Source: a virus. From it: a DNA stretch of 28,748 nt. The stretch spans positions 1-28,748 of IMG/VR virus record IMGVR_UViG_3300022756_000102, one strand, 5' to 3'. Position numbers and translations under genes: made by a program. The notes under the pieces are model-generated. The model was not told where the DNA came from. It saw only the letters and a list, made by a program, of their open reading frames with translations, and ran no database searches. This document shows positions 21,860 through 28,672 of this stretch, piece after piece (the stretch's first letter is position 1; every line of letters begins with the position of its first letter).

Positions 21860-23951
21860 TTTTCATCTGTTCGGATTGGATGTGAATAGAGGCGTGTTTA
21901 TTCATGAGATTGGCAAAGCCTGGGTTCTTCATGGCTTCAGAGCCTTGAGGGGAGTGAGCCCATTCCTCGATGACTTGTAGGTGAATAGCGTCGTTGTCGT
22001 CGGGAGATACTGGCACATCAAAGCCGTTTAACATACGGACGATCTCTGATTGCTGTTCTTCAAGCTCAGATAGCTGAACGTCCTCTGGGGTTGTAATAAA
22101 CTTGGACGTCTGGTCTACATCGGGATCCATGTCGATTAAGTTCTGCAGCATGTTGAATATGTTGGTTGGGGTCACGACTCCTACCGGCTGGCCGTACTGC
22201 ATGATGGTTTGCATTCGCTGGATGGCTCGGGCCTGCTGCATTTGGGAGTCGGTGGCGTCTAAGGAGCCTGACCAGGAAACGATTGTTTTTACCAGGAAGT
22301 CTTCCGGCCTGAGTAATACACCGGCCACCTTCATGGGGCGGTCAACGGCCTGTTTTAAGATAAGATACATGTGCTGGGCTACTTCTGACAGAGTATCTAA
22401 GAAGAGAGCAATATCCATGTTGACTTGTCTTGTGGAGGCCTGATTGATTGCCTGGATTTCAGTTGCGGTGCGAGCTGAGCCTTGGTTGACGGCATTGCGC
22501 TGTGAGAAGTCTGTGATGGAGAGGTATTCTTCTGCGTAGGCTTTGGCTTGTTGCTCAAGGCGCTCGGATGAGACATCGGTTGTGATACCTTTATTCAGCA
22601 TCTCGATCTCGCCGGGTTCTCCCTGGATGACTTGGCCGGGACGCATGCGGATCTCGTCTCCCGCCATGCCGAGCTGCTTTGAGACCCTCCACATGGGAGC
22701 ATTATTCAGCTCATCCCGGATGAGCCTTGCGTTATACATCTTCTCAATGGTCTGGTGGAGCCCTCTGATCTTCTCAGGCACACCGCGGCTTGAGTACCAG
22801 CGGGTATTCTTCACTTCATAGTCGTGCTTCACATAAGTCCACATTCCGTGGTCATAGGGAAACTCCAGCTCCTGCAACACTCTTAAGTCATGAATGGGGG
22901 TCTCATTCTTGTCAGGAGTATGACCGCCTTCCTCGATCCAGGTAAAGACCCACTTTGTATTGTCATACCAGGTCTGGGATTCCCTGACATTGAATAGACC
23001 GGACTTTGTGTCCATTGTGGAGAGGCCTTCTGATACCGCCCAGGAGGTGTTTGTCAGACCGTCATCTGTCACACCTCCCTCGGGATCTAAGGAATCTACA
23101 GTCTTCTTGTCATATATACCCTTATCGGCCTTATCTCTTAATTCCTGGTAGGTCATCCACATGTCGTGGGTGATGCGGGGCAGGCGTTGGGTTTCGGTGC
23201 CTGAGGACGGCACGATAATCCGGAGGCCACGCTCTGGGATAACGGTGGGTTCGGAATAGATCTCCTTCTTTGTGAATGTAAGGACCTTCTTACCGGACCT
23301 GAATTGTTCAATAGCCTTATCTATCTCACGGAGGTCATCTTTGTCCTCAATATCCATCTCCTCACGCTGTGCTAGGACCTGGCGTAATTCCTCTTTCTTT
23401 AGGGTCTTTAAGAGTTTCAGGTCCTCAATAGAGAAGTTATCCTCGATGTTTATCTTCCGGTTTATGGTCTTTGAGAAGAATTTCTCTATGATCTTAAATA
23501 CCGCGTGGCCGTTCTCCAGGAAGTAGTCGACAAATAGCGTAACTTTCTTGGCCCAGCCGAAGTCCCGTTTCTTGACAAGATTGTTTAGTGCCTGCTCAAT
23601 TTTATTGGCACTCATCTTCGTTTCAGGAGTCTTTACTTCTCCGTCATCTAAGGTCACAACGATCTGTTTTTTCATCAAGGTCGCGACAGACACGAACATG
23701 GATTTAAGCTTCACGATAAATTTGTCTGTGATGGGGATGGGTACTTCAGAGGCACCAGGATATGGGCGGTTTGTGCGGCGCTTTAAGCCAAGCCTTGCGT
23801 TATAGGCTACGACTTGTTTATCTTTCCAGACCTGGCGGTCTTGGTCGTCCTGCCTTACTTTTTGGGCAAGTTTCCTGATGAAAGCGTATCGCTCAGAGTC
23901 ATGAAGAGAGAGCTTTTCTGTCTTCTCTTGCGGATCAATTTCAGTTGGCAA
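21777..23951 (-). CDS. Portal protein
   Basis: A 724-aa protein, a usual length for P22-like and related podovirus portals. Features of the class: an opening stretch with RKLAQKVRQDDQDRQVWKDK and PYPGASEVPIPITDKFIVKL (the P-x-P-G-x-S/A-E-x-x-x-P motif is very common in such portals); a beta-rich wing (FSKTINRKINIED onwards); RWYSSRGVPEKIRGLHQTIE and NALLR-like NARLIRDELNNAPMW in the stem region; and AVNQGSARTATEIQAINQAS, a motif typical of the clip-crown part. The C-terminal 100 residues are helical and rich in Q and E, like a barrel. The TTG start at 23951 has AGGA eight bases upstream. It forms the dodecameric DNA channel at one capsid vertex and works with TerL just upstream. Confidence 0.9.
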   Translation of the reverse strand: MPTEIDPQEKTEKLSLHDSERYAFIRKLAQKVRQDDQDRQVWKDKQVVAYNARLGLKRRTNRPYPGASEVPIPITDKFIVKLKSMFVSVATLMKKQIVVTLDDGEVKTPETKMSANKIEQALNNLVKKRDFGWAKKVTLFVDYFLENGHAVFKIIEKFFSKTINRKINIEDNFSIEDLKLLKTLKKEELRQVLAQREEMDIEDKDDLREIDKAIEQFRSGKKVLTFTKKEIYSEPTVIPERGLRIIVPSSGTETQRLPRITHDMWMTYQELRDKADKGIYDKKTVDSLDPEGGVTDDGLTNTSWAVSEGLSTMDTKSGLFNVRESQTWYDNTKWVFTWIEEGGHTPDKNETPIHDLRVLQELEFPYDHGMWTYVKHDYEVKNTRWYSSRGVPEKIRGLHQTIEKMYNARLIRDELNNAPMWRVSKQLGMAGDEIRMRPGQVIQGEPGEIEMLNKGITTDVSSERLEQQAKAYAEEYLSITDFSQRNAVNQGSARTATEIQAINQASTRQVNMDIALFLDTLSEVAQHMYLILKQAVDRPMKVAGVLLRPEDFLVKTIVSWSGSLDATDSQMQQARAIQRMQTIMQYGQPVGVVTPTNIFNMLQNLIDMDPDVDQTSKFITTPEDVQLSELEEQQSEIVRMLNGFDVPVSPDDNDAIHLQVIEEWAHSPQGSEAMKNPGFANLMNKHASIHIQSEQMKNGIKTQNAQGSQGSLGDPRAAKVKQAV

Positions 23952-23965
23952 TCTTATTGTCCTGT

Positions 23966-24163
23966 TTAGTGGGCATATTTATGTCCGGCAGCATCTTGCT
24001 CGATACTTCTTATGTAGGAGATGTGAGAGTGGATTATTCGCTTAAGGAATACTTTATCGATCATGAGAGTGACTGAGGTTCCTTTTTGTCTGTCGACTAA
24101 TTCAATTATACTACAGGCTGTATCCACCTCCTGACGGTAATCATCAAAGAAGGGGTCTTGCAT
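23966..24163 (-). CDS. Small protein between terminase and portal, unknown function
   Basis: A 65-aa acidic protein with no recognised family. It includes a strand/helix pattern (SIIELVDRQKGTSVTLMIDK, then HSHISYIRSIEQ) and histidines near the C-terminus. The spacing is 32 bases after TerL and 14 bases before the portal start. The ribosome binding site is weak. Real by position in a tight operon. Confidence 0.5.
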   Translation of the reverse strand: MQDPFFDDYRQEVDTACSIIELVDRQKGTSVTLMIDKVFLKRIIHSHISYIRSIEQDAAGHKYAH

Positions 24164-24195
24164 GTGAGAGCCTATGATATCAGAATGTTTCTTAT

Positions 24196-25920
24196 TCAGA
24201 GCTGATCCCCCCAGTCGCCATATTCCTCGCCGGACCTGACTTCATCAAAGTGAACAACTGAGCGGTAGCCTTCCTGCTGCTTGACTTCCTTTAAAGAGTG
24301 GGTGTATCGGAGGCCTTCTACCGCCAGGACCCATGAGTCAGCACGGTCTGGGGAGGAGCCGATAAGAGGCTTTATCTCTTCTTTAGATGAGATGTAGATC
24401 CTGCCGTTATCCTTCTTATACTTCGTGGCATTAAGCTGCTTCATCAAGGTATAGTCATCATCTACCTGGATAAGGCCTGCTTTCATTTGCACACTGGCCT
24501 TGTGATAGACCTCATCACGGCGGTTAAAATAAGTGGGGTCTTTTGACTTCTCAGAGGACTTAAACTTGATTACTTTCACACCTCGATCGTTCCGAGCCAA
24601 GAGTTGCACCACGAGATCGGCTACCGAGTTACCAATGGAGTCTGAGATAAAAACCTGGGCCTTATACTTTGTGATGAGGAGGATTGCTTCCGCGGCAAGC
24701 TGAGGGTCGGTGGAGGTCTGGATGAATTTACGCTCAACGATCTGGCCATTATTACAAACGTAGAAGACCGCCTCGTCTTCTCCCTCACCGGCCGGGTCCA
24801 GTGAGACGACTATTCTGTCAGGTGATAACATGGGCTCATTCTGGACCGACTTCTTTAAGTCCTGAAACTCGAATAAAATTCCTTCCTCACTTCCTTCATA
24901 GTTAATGTCCAGTTCTTGAGCGATCTCAACCTGATCATGGTTACGTCTCTTACATTCGTTTTGGTACCAGGCATCATCCTTGTCGGGATGGAGTCTCCAG
25001 TGGAGAGATTTAATGTCAATGATGCCGGAATGTCTTAATTTCGCGAACTGGTTATTGAAGCCGTGAGGTGTGGAAACAACTATCCGGCAGTTTGTGGAGT
25101 CGGCTGAGGCACGCCAAGCTGACGAATCACATTCCCAGAATGCGAACTCATCAAAGAAGATGGCGCGTCTCCTGCCGCCTCTTGAGAAATTATTGTTTGT
25201 GGCCTCGCCGGTTATCGTGGACTTCGTGGCGGGATTAAGAAGCCTCATGTAGTTTGAGTGACTCTTCCAATCAAAAGTGTCCGGCAGCATCCATTTGGGA
25301 AGGTTGTGGAGTAGGAATCTTACTTTCTCAAGGAGTGTATCCATATTTCCCATGACGTCGATATACTGTTCTTTGCGGCTTCCGACTAGAAAGTCCTGAC
25401 CCTCTCCTCCAAATAACCAGTACCATGTGAATACCGCAAGCACACACCATGTCACTCCCATGTCGCGGGACTTATCAATTAAGATGTCCTTCTGGTCTCT
25501 AATGTGCTCCCAGATGGATGTGATGAGAGTGTCTTCATAGTCATAAGTGATGAACGGAATGACAGAAGGTGTGACACGAGGATTGTAGGTAACCGAATAC
25601 TGATTCACCCAGTAGAGCACATCGTTCTTACACATCTGGATCTGGACTTTCCTCAGATCCCACTTCTTTTCCGCGGCCATAAGAAGGTTAAGCCGGTCCT
25701 TAGTGTTCTGGTACAGATCTTTCGAATAGAACTTCCCTCCGTAGGTCGTGTCAACGGCAGGTTCGGGTCGTTCCGGTTCGGGCGGCAGAGGAATGGGCAC
25801 CGCGTGCTTAGGATGGGCCTGGTTCCATTCTTCCAGGTTTTTTAGATGCGCTGCTTCGGGGTCTAGTCTCTTACTAGAATGCGGCGCGATGTACAAGAGG
25901 GGTTTTGGTTCATCCGGCAA
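24196..25920 (-). CDS. terL: Terminase large subunit
   Basis: A 574-aa packaging motor. The ATPase domain has a Walker A-like SRDMGVTW (151-158), Walker B IFFDEFA (254-260), and a coupling motif STPHG near 283-287. The C-terminal nuclease of RNase H fold has VVSLDPAG with D375 and a second acidic site at FISDS (D427). The ATPase pumps DNA into the procapsid; the nuclease cuts concatemers. Subfamily (and so headful or cos packaging) cannot be told by eye. The start is TTG at 25920, the only suitable codon before the conserved part; it lies in the first copy of a 17-base direct repeat. No strong ribosome binding site is visible, so translation may be weak or coupled to a short upstream frame. 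Confidence 0.92.
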   Translation of the reverse strand: MPDEPKPLLYIAPHSSKRLDPEAAHLKNLEEWNQAHPKHAVPIPLPPEPERPEPAVDTTYGGKFYSKDLYQNTKDRLNLLMAAEKKWDLRKVQIQMCKNDVLYWVNQYSVTYNPRVTPSVIPFITYDYEDTLITSIWEHIRDQKDILIDKSRDMGVTWCVLAVFTWYWLFGGEGQDFLVGSRKEQYIDVMGNMDTLLEKVRFLLHNLPKWMLPDTFDWKSHSNYMRLLNPATKSTITGEATNNNFSRGGRRRAIFFDEFAFWECDSSAWRASADSTNCRIVVSTPHGFNNQFAKLRHSGIIDIKSLHWRLHPDKDDAWYQNECKRRNHDQVEIAQELDINYEGSEEGILFEFQDLKKSVQNEPMLSPDRIVVSLDPAGEGEDEAVFYVCNNGQIVERKFIQTSTDPQLAAEAILLITKYKAQVFISDSIGNSVADLVVQLLARNDRGVKVIKFKSSEKSKDPTYFNRRDEVYHKASVQMKAGLIQVDDDYTLMKQLNATKYKKDNGRIYISSKEEIKPLIGSSPDRADSWVLAVEGLRYTHSLKEVKQQEGYRSVVHFDEVRSGEEYGDWGDQL

Positions 25921-25930
25921 TTTGATTCAT
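25914..25930. repeat. 17-bp direct repeat, copy 1 (over the terL start)
   Basis: CCGGCAATTTGATTCAT, identical to the copy at 25971-25987. A shorter relative, CCGACAATTTG, lies between at 25948-25958. Copy 1 spans the TTG start of terL. Confidence 0.9.
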
Positions 25931-25970
25931 CCAGCTTCTCGCCTAGTCCGACAATTTGTGCAGCTCATTC

Positions 25971-25987
25971 CCGGCAATTTGATTCAT
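25971..25987. repeat. 17-bp direct repeat, copy 2
   Basis: Identical to 25914-25930, offset 57 bases. Read on the minus strand it gives an ATG and the first codons of a 14-codon frame, so it could also act as a leader-peptide start. Confidence 0.9.
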
Positions 25988-26017
25988 ATCGTCCACATGC
26001 TCTGCACAGAAAAAAAT

Positions 26018-26063
26018 ATAAAAATTGGGAGGGAGTCTCACAAAATTATATAAAAATTGGGAG
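26018..26063. repeat. Two ATAAAAATTGGGAG direct repeats
   Basis: Exact 14-base copies at 26018-26031 and 26050-26063. Read on the minus strand each carries CCCAATTTTTAT, with TATAAT-like sequence beside the second copy. They could be binding sites or tandem promoters for terL. Confidence 0.7.
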
Positions 26064-26080
26064 AGGCTCTATTCCAATTA

Positions 26081-26116
26081 TCCCCCCGCCCTCATTTCAG
26101 GGGGGTGGGGTACCCC
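26081..26116. other. GC-rich imperfect hairpin with a GGGGTACCCC palindrome
   Basis: A CCCCCCGCCCT run faces AGGGGGGTGGGG across a six- to eight-base loop, with mismatches, in an AT-rich surrounding. The 10-base perfect palindrome overlaps its right side. There is no U-tract on either strand, so a plain terminator is unlikely. Confidence 0.5.
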
Positions 26117-26172
26117 TTCCGGCCAAGAAATTTCTACCAGGTCCAGATATTCTATTAACATGGTAATGCTAT

Positions 26173-26250
26173 AAGTATTGGTAACTTATGCTTAGTAGTA
26201 CTAATACTTGATTAAGTCAATGTCCTATAATCCAGATTGTGTCAAGTATT
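26173..26250. repeat. AATACTT/AAGTATT inverted repeat set
   Basis: AAGTATT at 26173-26179, AATACTTGA at 26203-26211 and its exact complement TCAAGTATT at 26242-26250. Three half-sites in alternating direction around a possible promoter suggest an operator. Confidence 0.55.
26192..26220 (-). promoter_or_regulatory. Possible minus-strand promoter for terL and the late operon
   Basis: On the minus strand TTGACT (26220-26215), a 17-base spacer, then TACTAA (26197-26192). The -35 matches five of six; the -10 only three of six. It overlaps the AATACTT half-sites. Weak by itself, kept because of position. Confidence 0.3.
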
Positions 26251-26314
26251 CTACGAGAGCGTGTTAATGGACCAATTATTATTACGCGATACTCAGTTCA
26301 ACAGTTAGATCAGA

Positions 26315-26848
26315 CTAGCCCAACAATTTCCTAGTGAATTCCCACAATTGAGACTGGTTCTCAACGCCGGTGACTATAACTTGAGTGTTATTGATAACTG
26401 TTGATTGAGATTGATTATCATTTCCTTCTAATTCCATGCGTTGGGCATTCAATATTTCCACTAAATCATGCGATGTTCGAGGCGCAATCGTCTTTAATCC
26501 TCTCATTTCGCATTGTTTCATCCTTCTAAATCTTCTCACTTTCTCCATTTCTTGATCGATTGCTATCAACGCATGACTTGCTTTAATGATTTGTGAAACG
26601 CGTACTTCTGATATCCCGAATTCTATGGCTATGTCCTTCAAGCGCAAACCTTCCTTATACCGCTCGATCAAGGCTTTGTTGCGGTCTGAAGTACTGGTAA
26701 AGATCCTGGAAGAGCCGTTTAAAGGACGTTTAAAGACTTCTAAAGTGGGATCTAAAGCGTCTGTGACTGTGCTATTTACAGGTATTGAATCTCTCGAAAG
26801 GGGATTTTGGGACGGGACCTCAGAAGCCGGCGCGGATTCTATGTCCAT
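26315..26848 (-). CDS. Terminase small subunit-like HTH protein
   Basis: A 177-aa protein with a polar N-terminal tail (about 50 residues, S/P-rich) and a helix-turn-helix near 55-85: NKALIERYKEGLRLKDIAIE, then FGISEVRVSQIIK, the usual pattern G-x-x-x-x-x-I-A-x-x-x-G-I-S-x-x-x-V. A helical middle (EMEKVRRFRRMKQCEMRGLK) and a Q/N-rich C-terminus ending QSQLWEFTRKLLG follow; such a tail can bind the large subunit. Place just upstream of terL supports terminase small subunit. A simple transcription regulator is the alternative. The ATG has no strong ribosome binding site. Confidence 0.68.
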   Translation of the reverse strand: MDIESAPASEVPSQNPLSRDSIPVNSTVTDALDPTLEVFKRPLNGSSRIFTSTSDRNKALIERYKEGLRLKDIAIEFGISEVRVSQIIKASHALIAIDQEMEKVRRFRRMKQCEMRGLKTIAPRTSHDLVEILNAQRMELEGNDNQSQSTVINNTQVIVTGVENQSQLWEFTRKLLG

Positions 26849-26934
26849 GCTGGCAGTATATCAAATTGAGTTAAACGGTGGCAAGTGGGAAATGTTAGGT
26901 GATAGACAATTTTCACGTGCGTAGCAGATTTCTC

Positions 26935-26963
26935 TTGACAATGCGGAGTATGCGGAGTATGCT
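26935..26963 (+). promoter_or_regulatory. Sigma70-like early promoter
   Basis: TTGACA at 26935-26940, a 17-base spacer, TATGCT at 26958-26963 (six and four matches at ideal spacing). The spacer and -10 hold two direct copies of GCGGAGTAT, and the -10 lies inside GGAGTATGCTACACA. That 15-base unit returns at 27161-27175 before the next gene. The repeats overlapping the -10 suggest repressor or activator sites. Confidence 0.72.
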
Positions 26964-27175
26964 ACACACTAGATTTAATAACAGGGGATCTAAAATGAAA
27001 AGTCAATGCAATGCTTGTAAGAAAGAGGCGAAATATCTTGTTGGAAAAGATAGGACGCCGCTATGCAAAATACACGCGGCAATGAGAAACAACGTGGACA
27101 ATTCAAAGCAGTCTAAGCTTGGTGCAATATTGACGGAAGCATTAAAGAAGATGGTTTAGTGGAGTATGCTACACA
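26954..27175 (+). repeat. GGAGTATGCTACACA repeat pair (26954-26968 and 27161-27175)
   Basis: Two exact 15-base copies, each ahead of a plus-strand gene; an additional partial copy (GGAGTAT) lies at 26945-26951. The second copy also supplies a TATGCT, with a poor -35 (TTAAAG at 27142-27147) 17 bases upstream. It could mark a shared operator or a second, weaker promoter. Confidence 0.7.
26995..27159 (+). CDS. Small zinc-finger-like early protein
   Basis: A 54-aa protein starting at the ATG at 26995, six bases after AGGGGA; upstream ATGs in the frame lie within the promoter and are discarded. It has C5xxC8 and, after 15 residues, C24xxH27 (CNACKKEAKYL then PLCKIHAAM), a small zinc-binding knuckle, followed by a basic helix (KLGAILTEALKKM). 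Such short phage zinc proteins are early gene products of unknown role, perhaps binding DNA or host proteins. It is first behind the strong promoter at 26935. Confidence 0.68.
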   Translation: MKSQCNACKKEAKYLVGKDRTPLCKIHAAMRNNVDNSKQSKLGAILTEALKKMV

Positions 27176-27288
27176 TAGGTTGGTAAATTGGTTCTTTGTA
27201 AGTAACGAGACGGCGAGCCGGACAGTCGATTGATTGTCATAAGAAAATAGGCGGTCTCATAATCGAAGTAAATCTGCGGAGGTATGAA

Positions 27289-28170
27289 ATGGTATATCAG
27301 AGCGTTATTAAAACTGCAAAGGAAGCGATCATAGCGGCGGGTTTAAACTGGAAGATAGCAAAGCATGATGTACTTTATAGAATGCAAGATGACATCAGGC
27401 AATATGATGACGCGAAAGCAATCGTCAGGGAAGATAACGGGCAAGTGTTGGGTATTGTCGGCAATCGTTATGTTCCTATCCAAAATGAAGAGGTGTTCGG
27501 GTTCCTTGATTCATTCGTGGATAACGGCGAGGTTATCTATAAGTCAGCTAATTCCTATAAGCAAGGGCGCGTGATATCTGTTGATCTGTCATTGACTAGG
27601 GAAGATAAACATACAATCAGGGTTGGCGATGATATTGAAACGCTGATTAGGGTTGTTACTTCTCATGATGGATCAGAGAAACTATCGGCCAGGTTGGTTA
27701 TGAACCGGCTGGTGTGTAAAAATGGGCTTGTCAGGCCGAATACCTGTTTTGCGTTTAACGTGAAGCACACGGAGAATGCAAAGATTGCCATAAATAACGG
27801 CAGGGAGCTGTTAGAAGTGGCAAGGATATTCGGGTCTGAAATGGCAGAAAATGCTCGTAAAATGGCCAACACGCTTATTACAAGTCAGGCAGCGAGGGCT
27901 TATGTTTTACGGGTGCTGAAAGTCGATGATCCGCAGAAGATAGAGACGAGAACAGAAAACAAGGCCGAGGATATTCTGGCGCTTGGTATTAGGGGGCGTG
28001 GGAATAATGGCCGGTCTCTATGGGATGTATACAATGGCGTAACAGAATATGCCGATCACCATATTTCAACACGTGGTGATAATGACCGCTTAACATCAAG
28101 TGTTTTGGGAGGCGGATTGCAGTTGAAGGAGAGAGCTTATAGCGTGGCGCAGGAGTTCGTACACGTTTAA
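27289..28170 (+). CDS. DUF932 (phage/plasmid TIGR03299-like) protein
   Basis: A 293-aa protein with the full DUF932 pattern: AIVREDNGQVLGIVGNRYVPIQ at the N-terminus (here read in two parts, the GNRYVPIQNEEVFGFLD being diagnostic), YKQGRVISVDLSL, then the strongly conserved DDIETLIRVVTSHDGSEK, RLVMNRLVCKNGLV, and VKHTENAKIAI; the C-terminal part has NGRSLWDVYNGVTEYADHH and ends with a short helix. The family is widespread on phages and plasmids; its role is not known, though a link with DNA replication or recombination has often been suggested. GGAGG lies six bases before the ATG. The gene stands alone between a zinc protein and a structured RNA stretch. Confidence 0.9.
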   Translation: MVYQSVIKTAKEAIIAAGLNWKIAKHDVLYRMQDDIRQYDDAKAIVREDNGQVLGIVGNRYVPIQNEEVFGFLDSFVDNGEVIYKSANSYKQGRVISVDLSLTREDKHTIRVGDDIETLIRVVTSHDGSEKLSARLVMNRLVCKNGLVRPNTCFAFNVKHTENAKIAINNGRELLEVARIFGSEMAENARKMANTLITSQAARAYVLRVLKVDDPQKIETRTENKAEDILALGIRGRGNNGRSLWDVYNGVTEYADHHISTRGDNDRLTSSVLGGGLQLKERAYSVAQEFVHV

Positions 28171-28292
28171 GTTTCCTCCGCAGAGGAACCGGAGCGGGCA
28201 AGTGGAAGCCCTCCGGCGTAATGCACAAGCTAGGTTCCAAGTCCTAGTCAAACGGCAAGGGGTTGGCTGTGGGGATAAACAAGGGAGGCAAT
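28171..28292 (+). other. Structured non-coding stretch after the DUF932 gene
   Basis: Three hairpins in a row: TTCCTC-CGCA-GAGGAA (28173-28188); CCGGAG...CTCCGG (28189-28216) with an inner GGC/GCC; and CTAGG...CCTAG (28230-28247), whose loop reads TTCCAAGT, one base from a tRNA T-arm loop. None is followed by T residues. It may be an RNA processing or leader structure; no full tRNA can be folded. Confidence 0.4.
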
Positions 28293-28445
28293 ATGAAACC
28301 AATGACGGAAACACAGTGTTTGGACAAGGCAGTTCAACTGCTGGAAATGTTTATAAAGTGTGGTACATCGAACGAGGTATTGCCGATGAGGGAAGTCTCT
28401 AGAATTGCCCAAGAGTTCATAAACAAGGACTACTGCGAACAATAG
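28293..28445 (+). CDS. Small helical protein, unknown function
   Basis: A 50-aa protein starting at the ATG at 28293, four bases after GGGAGG. Its pattern is helix (QCLDKAVQLLEMFIKCG), turn, helix (LPMREVSRIAQEFINKDY), with two cysteines. No family is recognised. The leader around its start is closely repeated at the gene at 28673. Confidence 0.55.
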   Translation: MKPMTETQCLDKAVQLLEMFIKCGTSNEVLPMREVSRIAQEFINKDYCEQ

Positions 28446-28455
28446 GGGGGATAAA

Positions 28456-28596
28456 ATGAGCGAGGTATTAGGCAGGAAGATCGTAGCACCGAAGAAATGC
28501 GCGCATTGCGAAGAGACAGAGCTTCATTATTCGGCACTTTGCAAAGACTGGTATCACGAATTGAAGGATGGTGGGAGGCATTGGCAGAAGGCTTAA
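28456..28596 (+). CDS. Small cysteine-rich protein, zinc-binding likely
   Basis: A 46-aa protein. Its ATG at 28456 follows a GGGGGG run with only a weak ribosome binding site (GGGGGGATAAA). It has C15xxC18 and, further on, C29 and H34 (KKCAHCEE, then LCKDWYHEL), giving a possible zinc site, plus a basic C-terminus ending RHWQKA. No family is recognised. Position in a series of small early genes and the ordered cysteine pairs support it. Confidence 0.5.
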   Translation: MSEVLGRKIVAPKKCAHCEETELHYSALCKDWYHELKDGGRHWQKA

Positions 28597-28672
28597 TCAG
28601 AGGCAAGGCCGGAAGGCCTCAAGGCAAGCATGGATTGTCTTGGGTGGCAAGGATGGGAAACAAGGAGGCACT

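Larger units (their letters stand above)
25921..26314. other. Non-coding region between terS and terL, rich in repeats
   Basis: 394 bases without a supported gene. Contents: three CCG(G/A)CAATTTG units (25914, 25948, 25971); two ATAAAAATTGGGAG copies 32 bases apart (26018-26031 and 26050-26063); a C-rich/G-rich imperfect hairpin (26081-26111) joined to a GGGGTACCCC palindrome (26107-26116); an AATACTT inverted set (26173-26250); and a weak promoter on the minus strand. It looks like a control or packaging region. Confidence 0.6.

Noticed and set aside
26226-26231. Plus-strand TATAAT as a promoter
   Set aside because: No -35 element at 16-18 bases, and the downstream strand has no gene until 26995.
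27205-27260. tRNA-like fold before the DUF932 gene (GAGAC...GTCTC)
   Set aside because: Only the outer five pairs and a short inner GACA/TGTC fit; there is no T-arm or anticodon arm.
28189-28262. Complete tRNA gene after DUF932
   Set aside because: The T-arm-like hairpin has an eight-base loop, and there is neither a five-pair anticodon stem nor a seven-pair acceptor stem.
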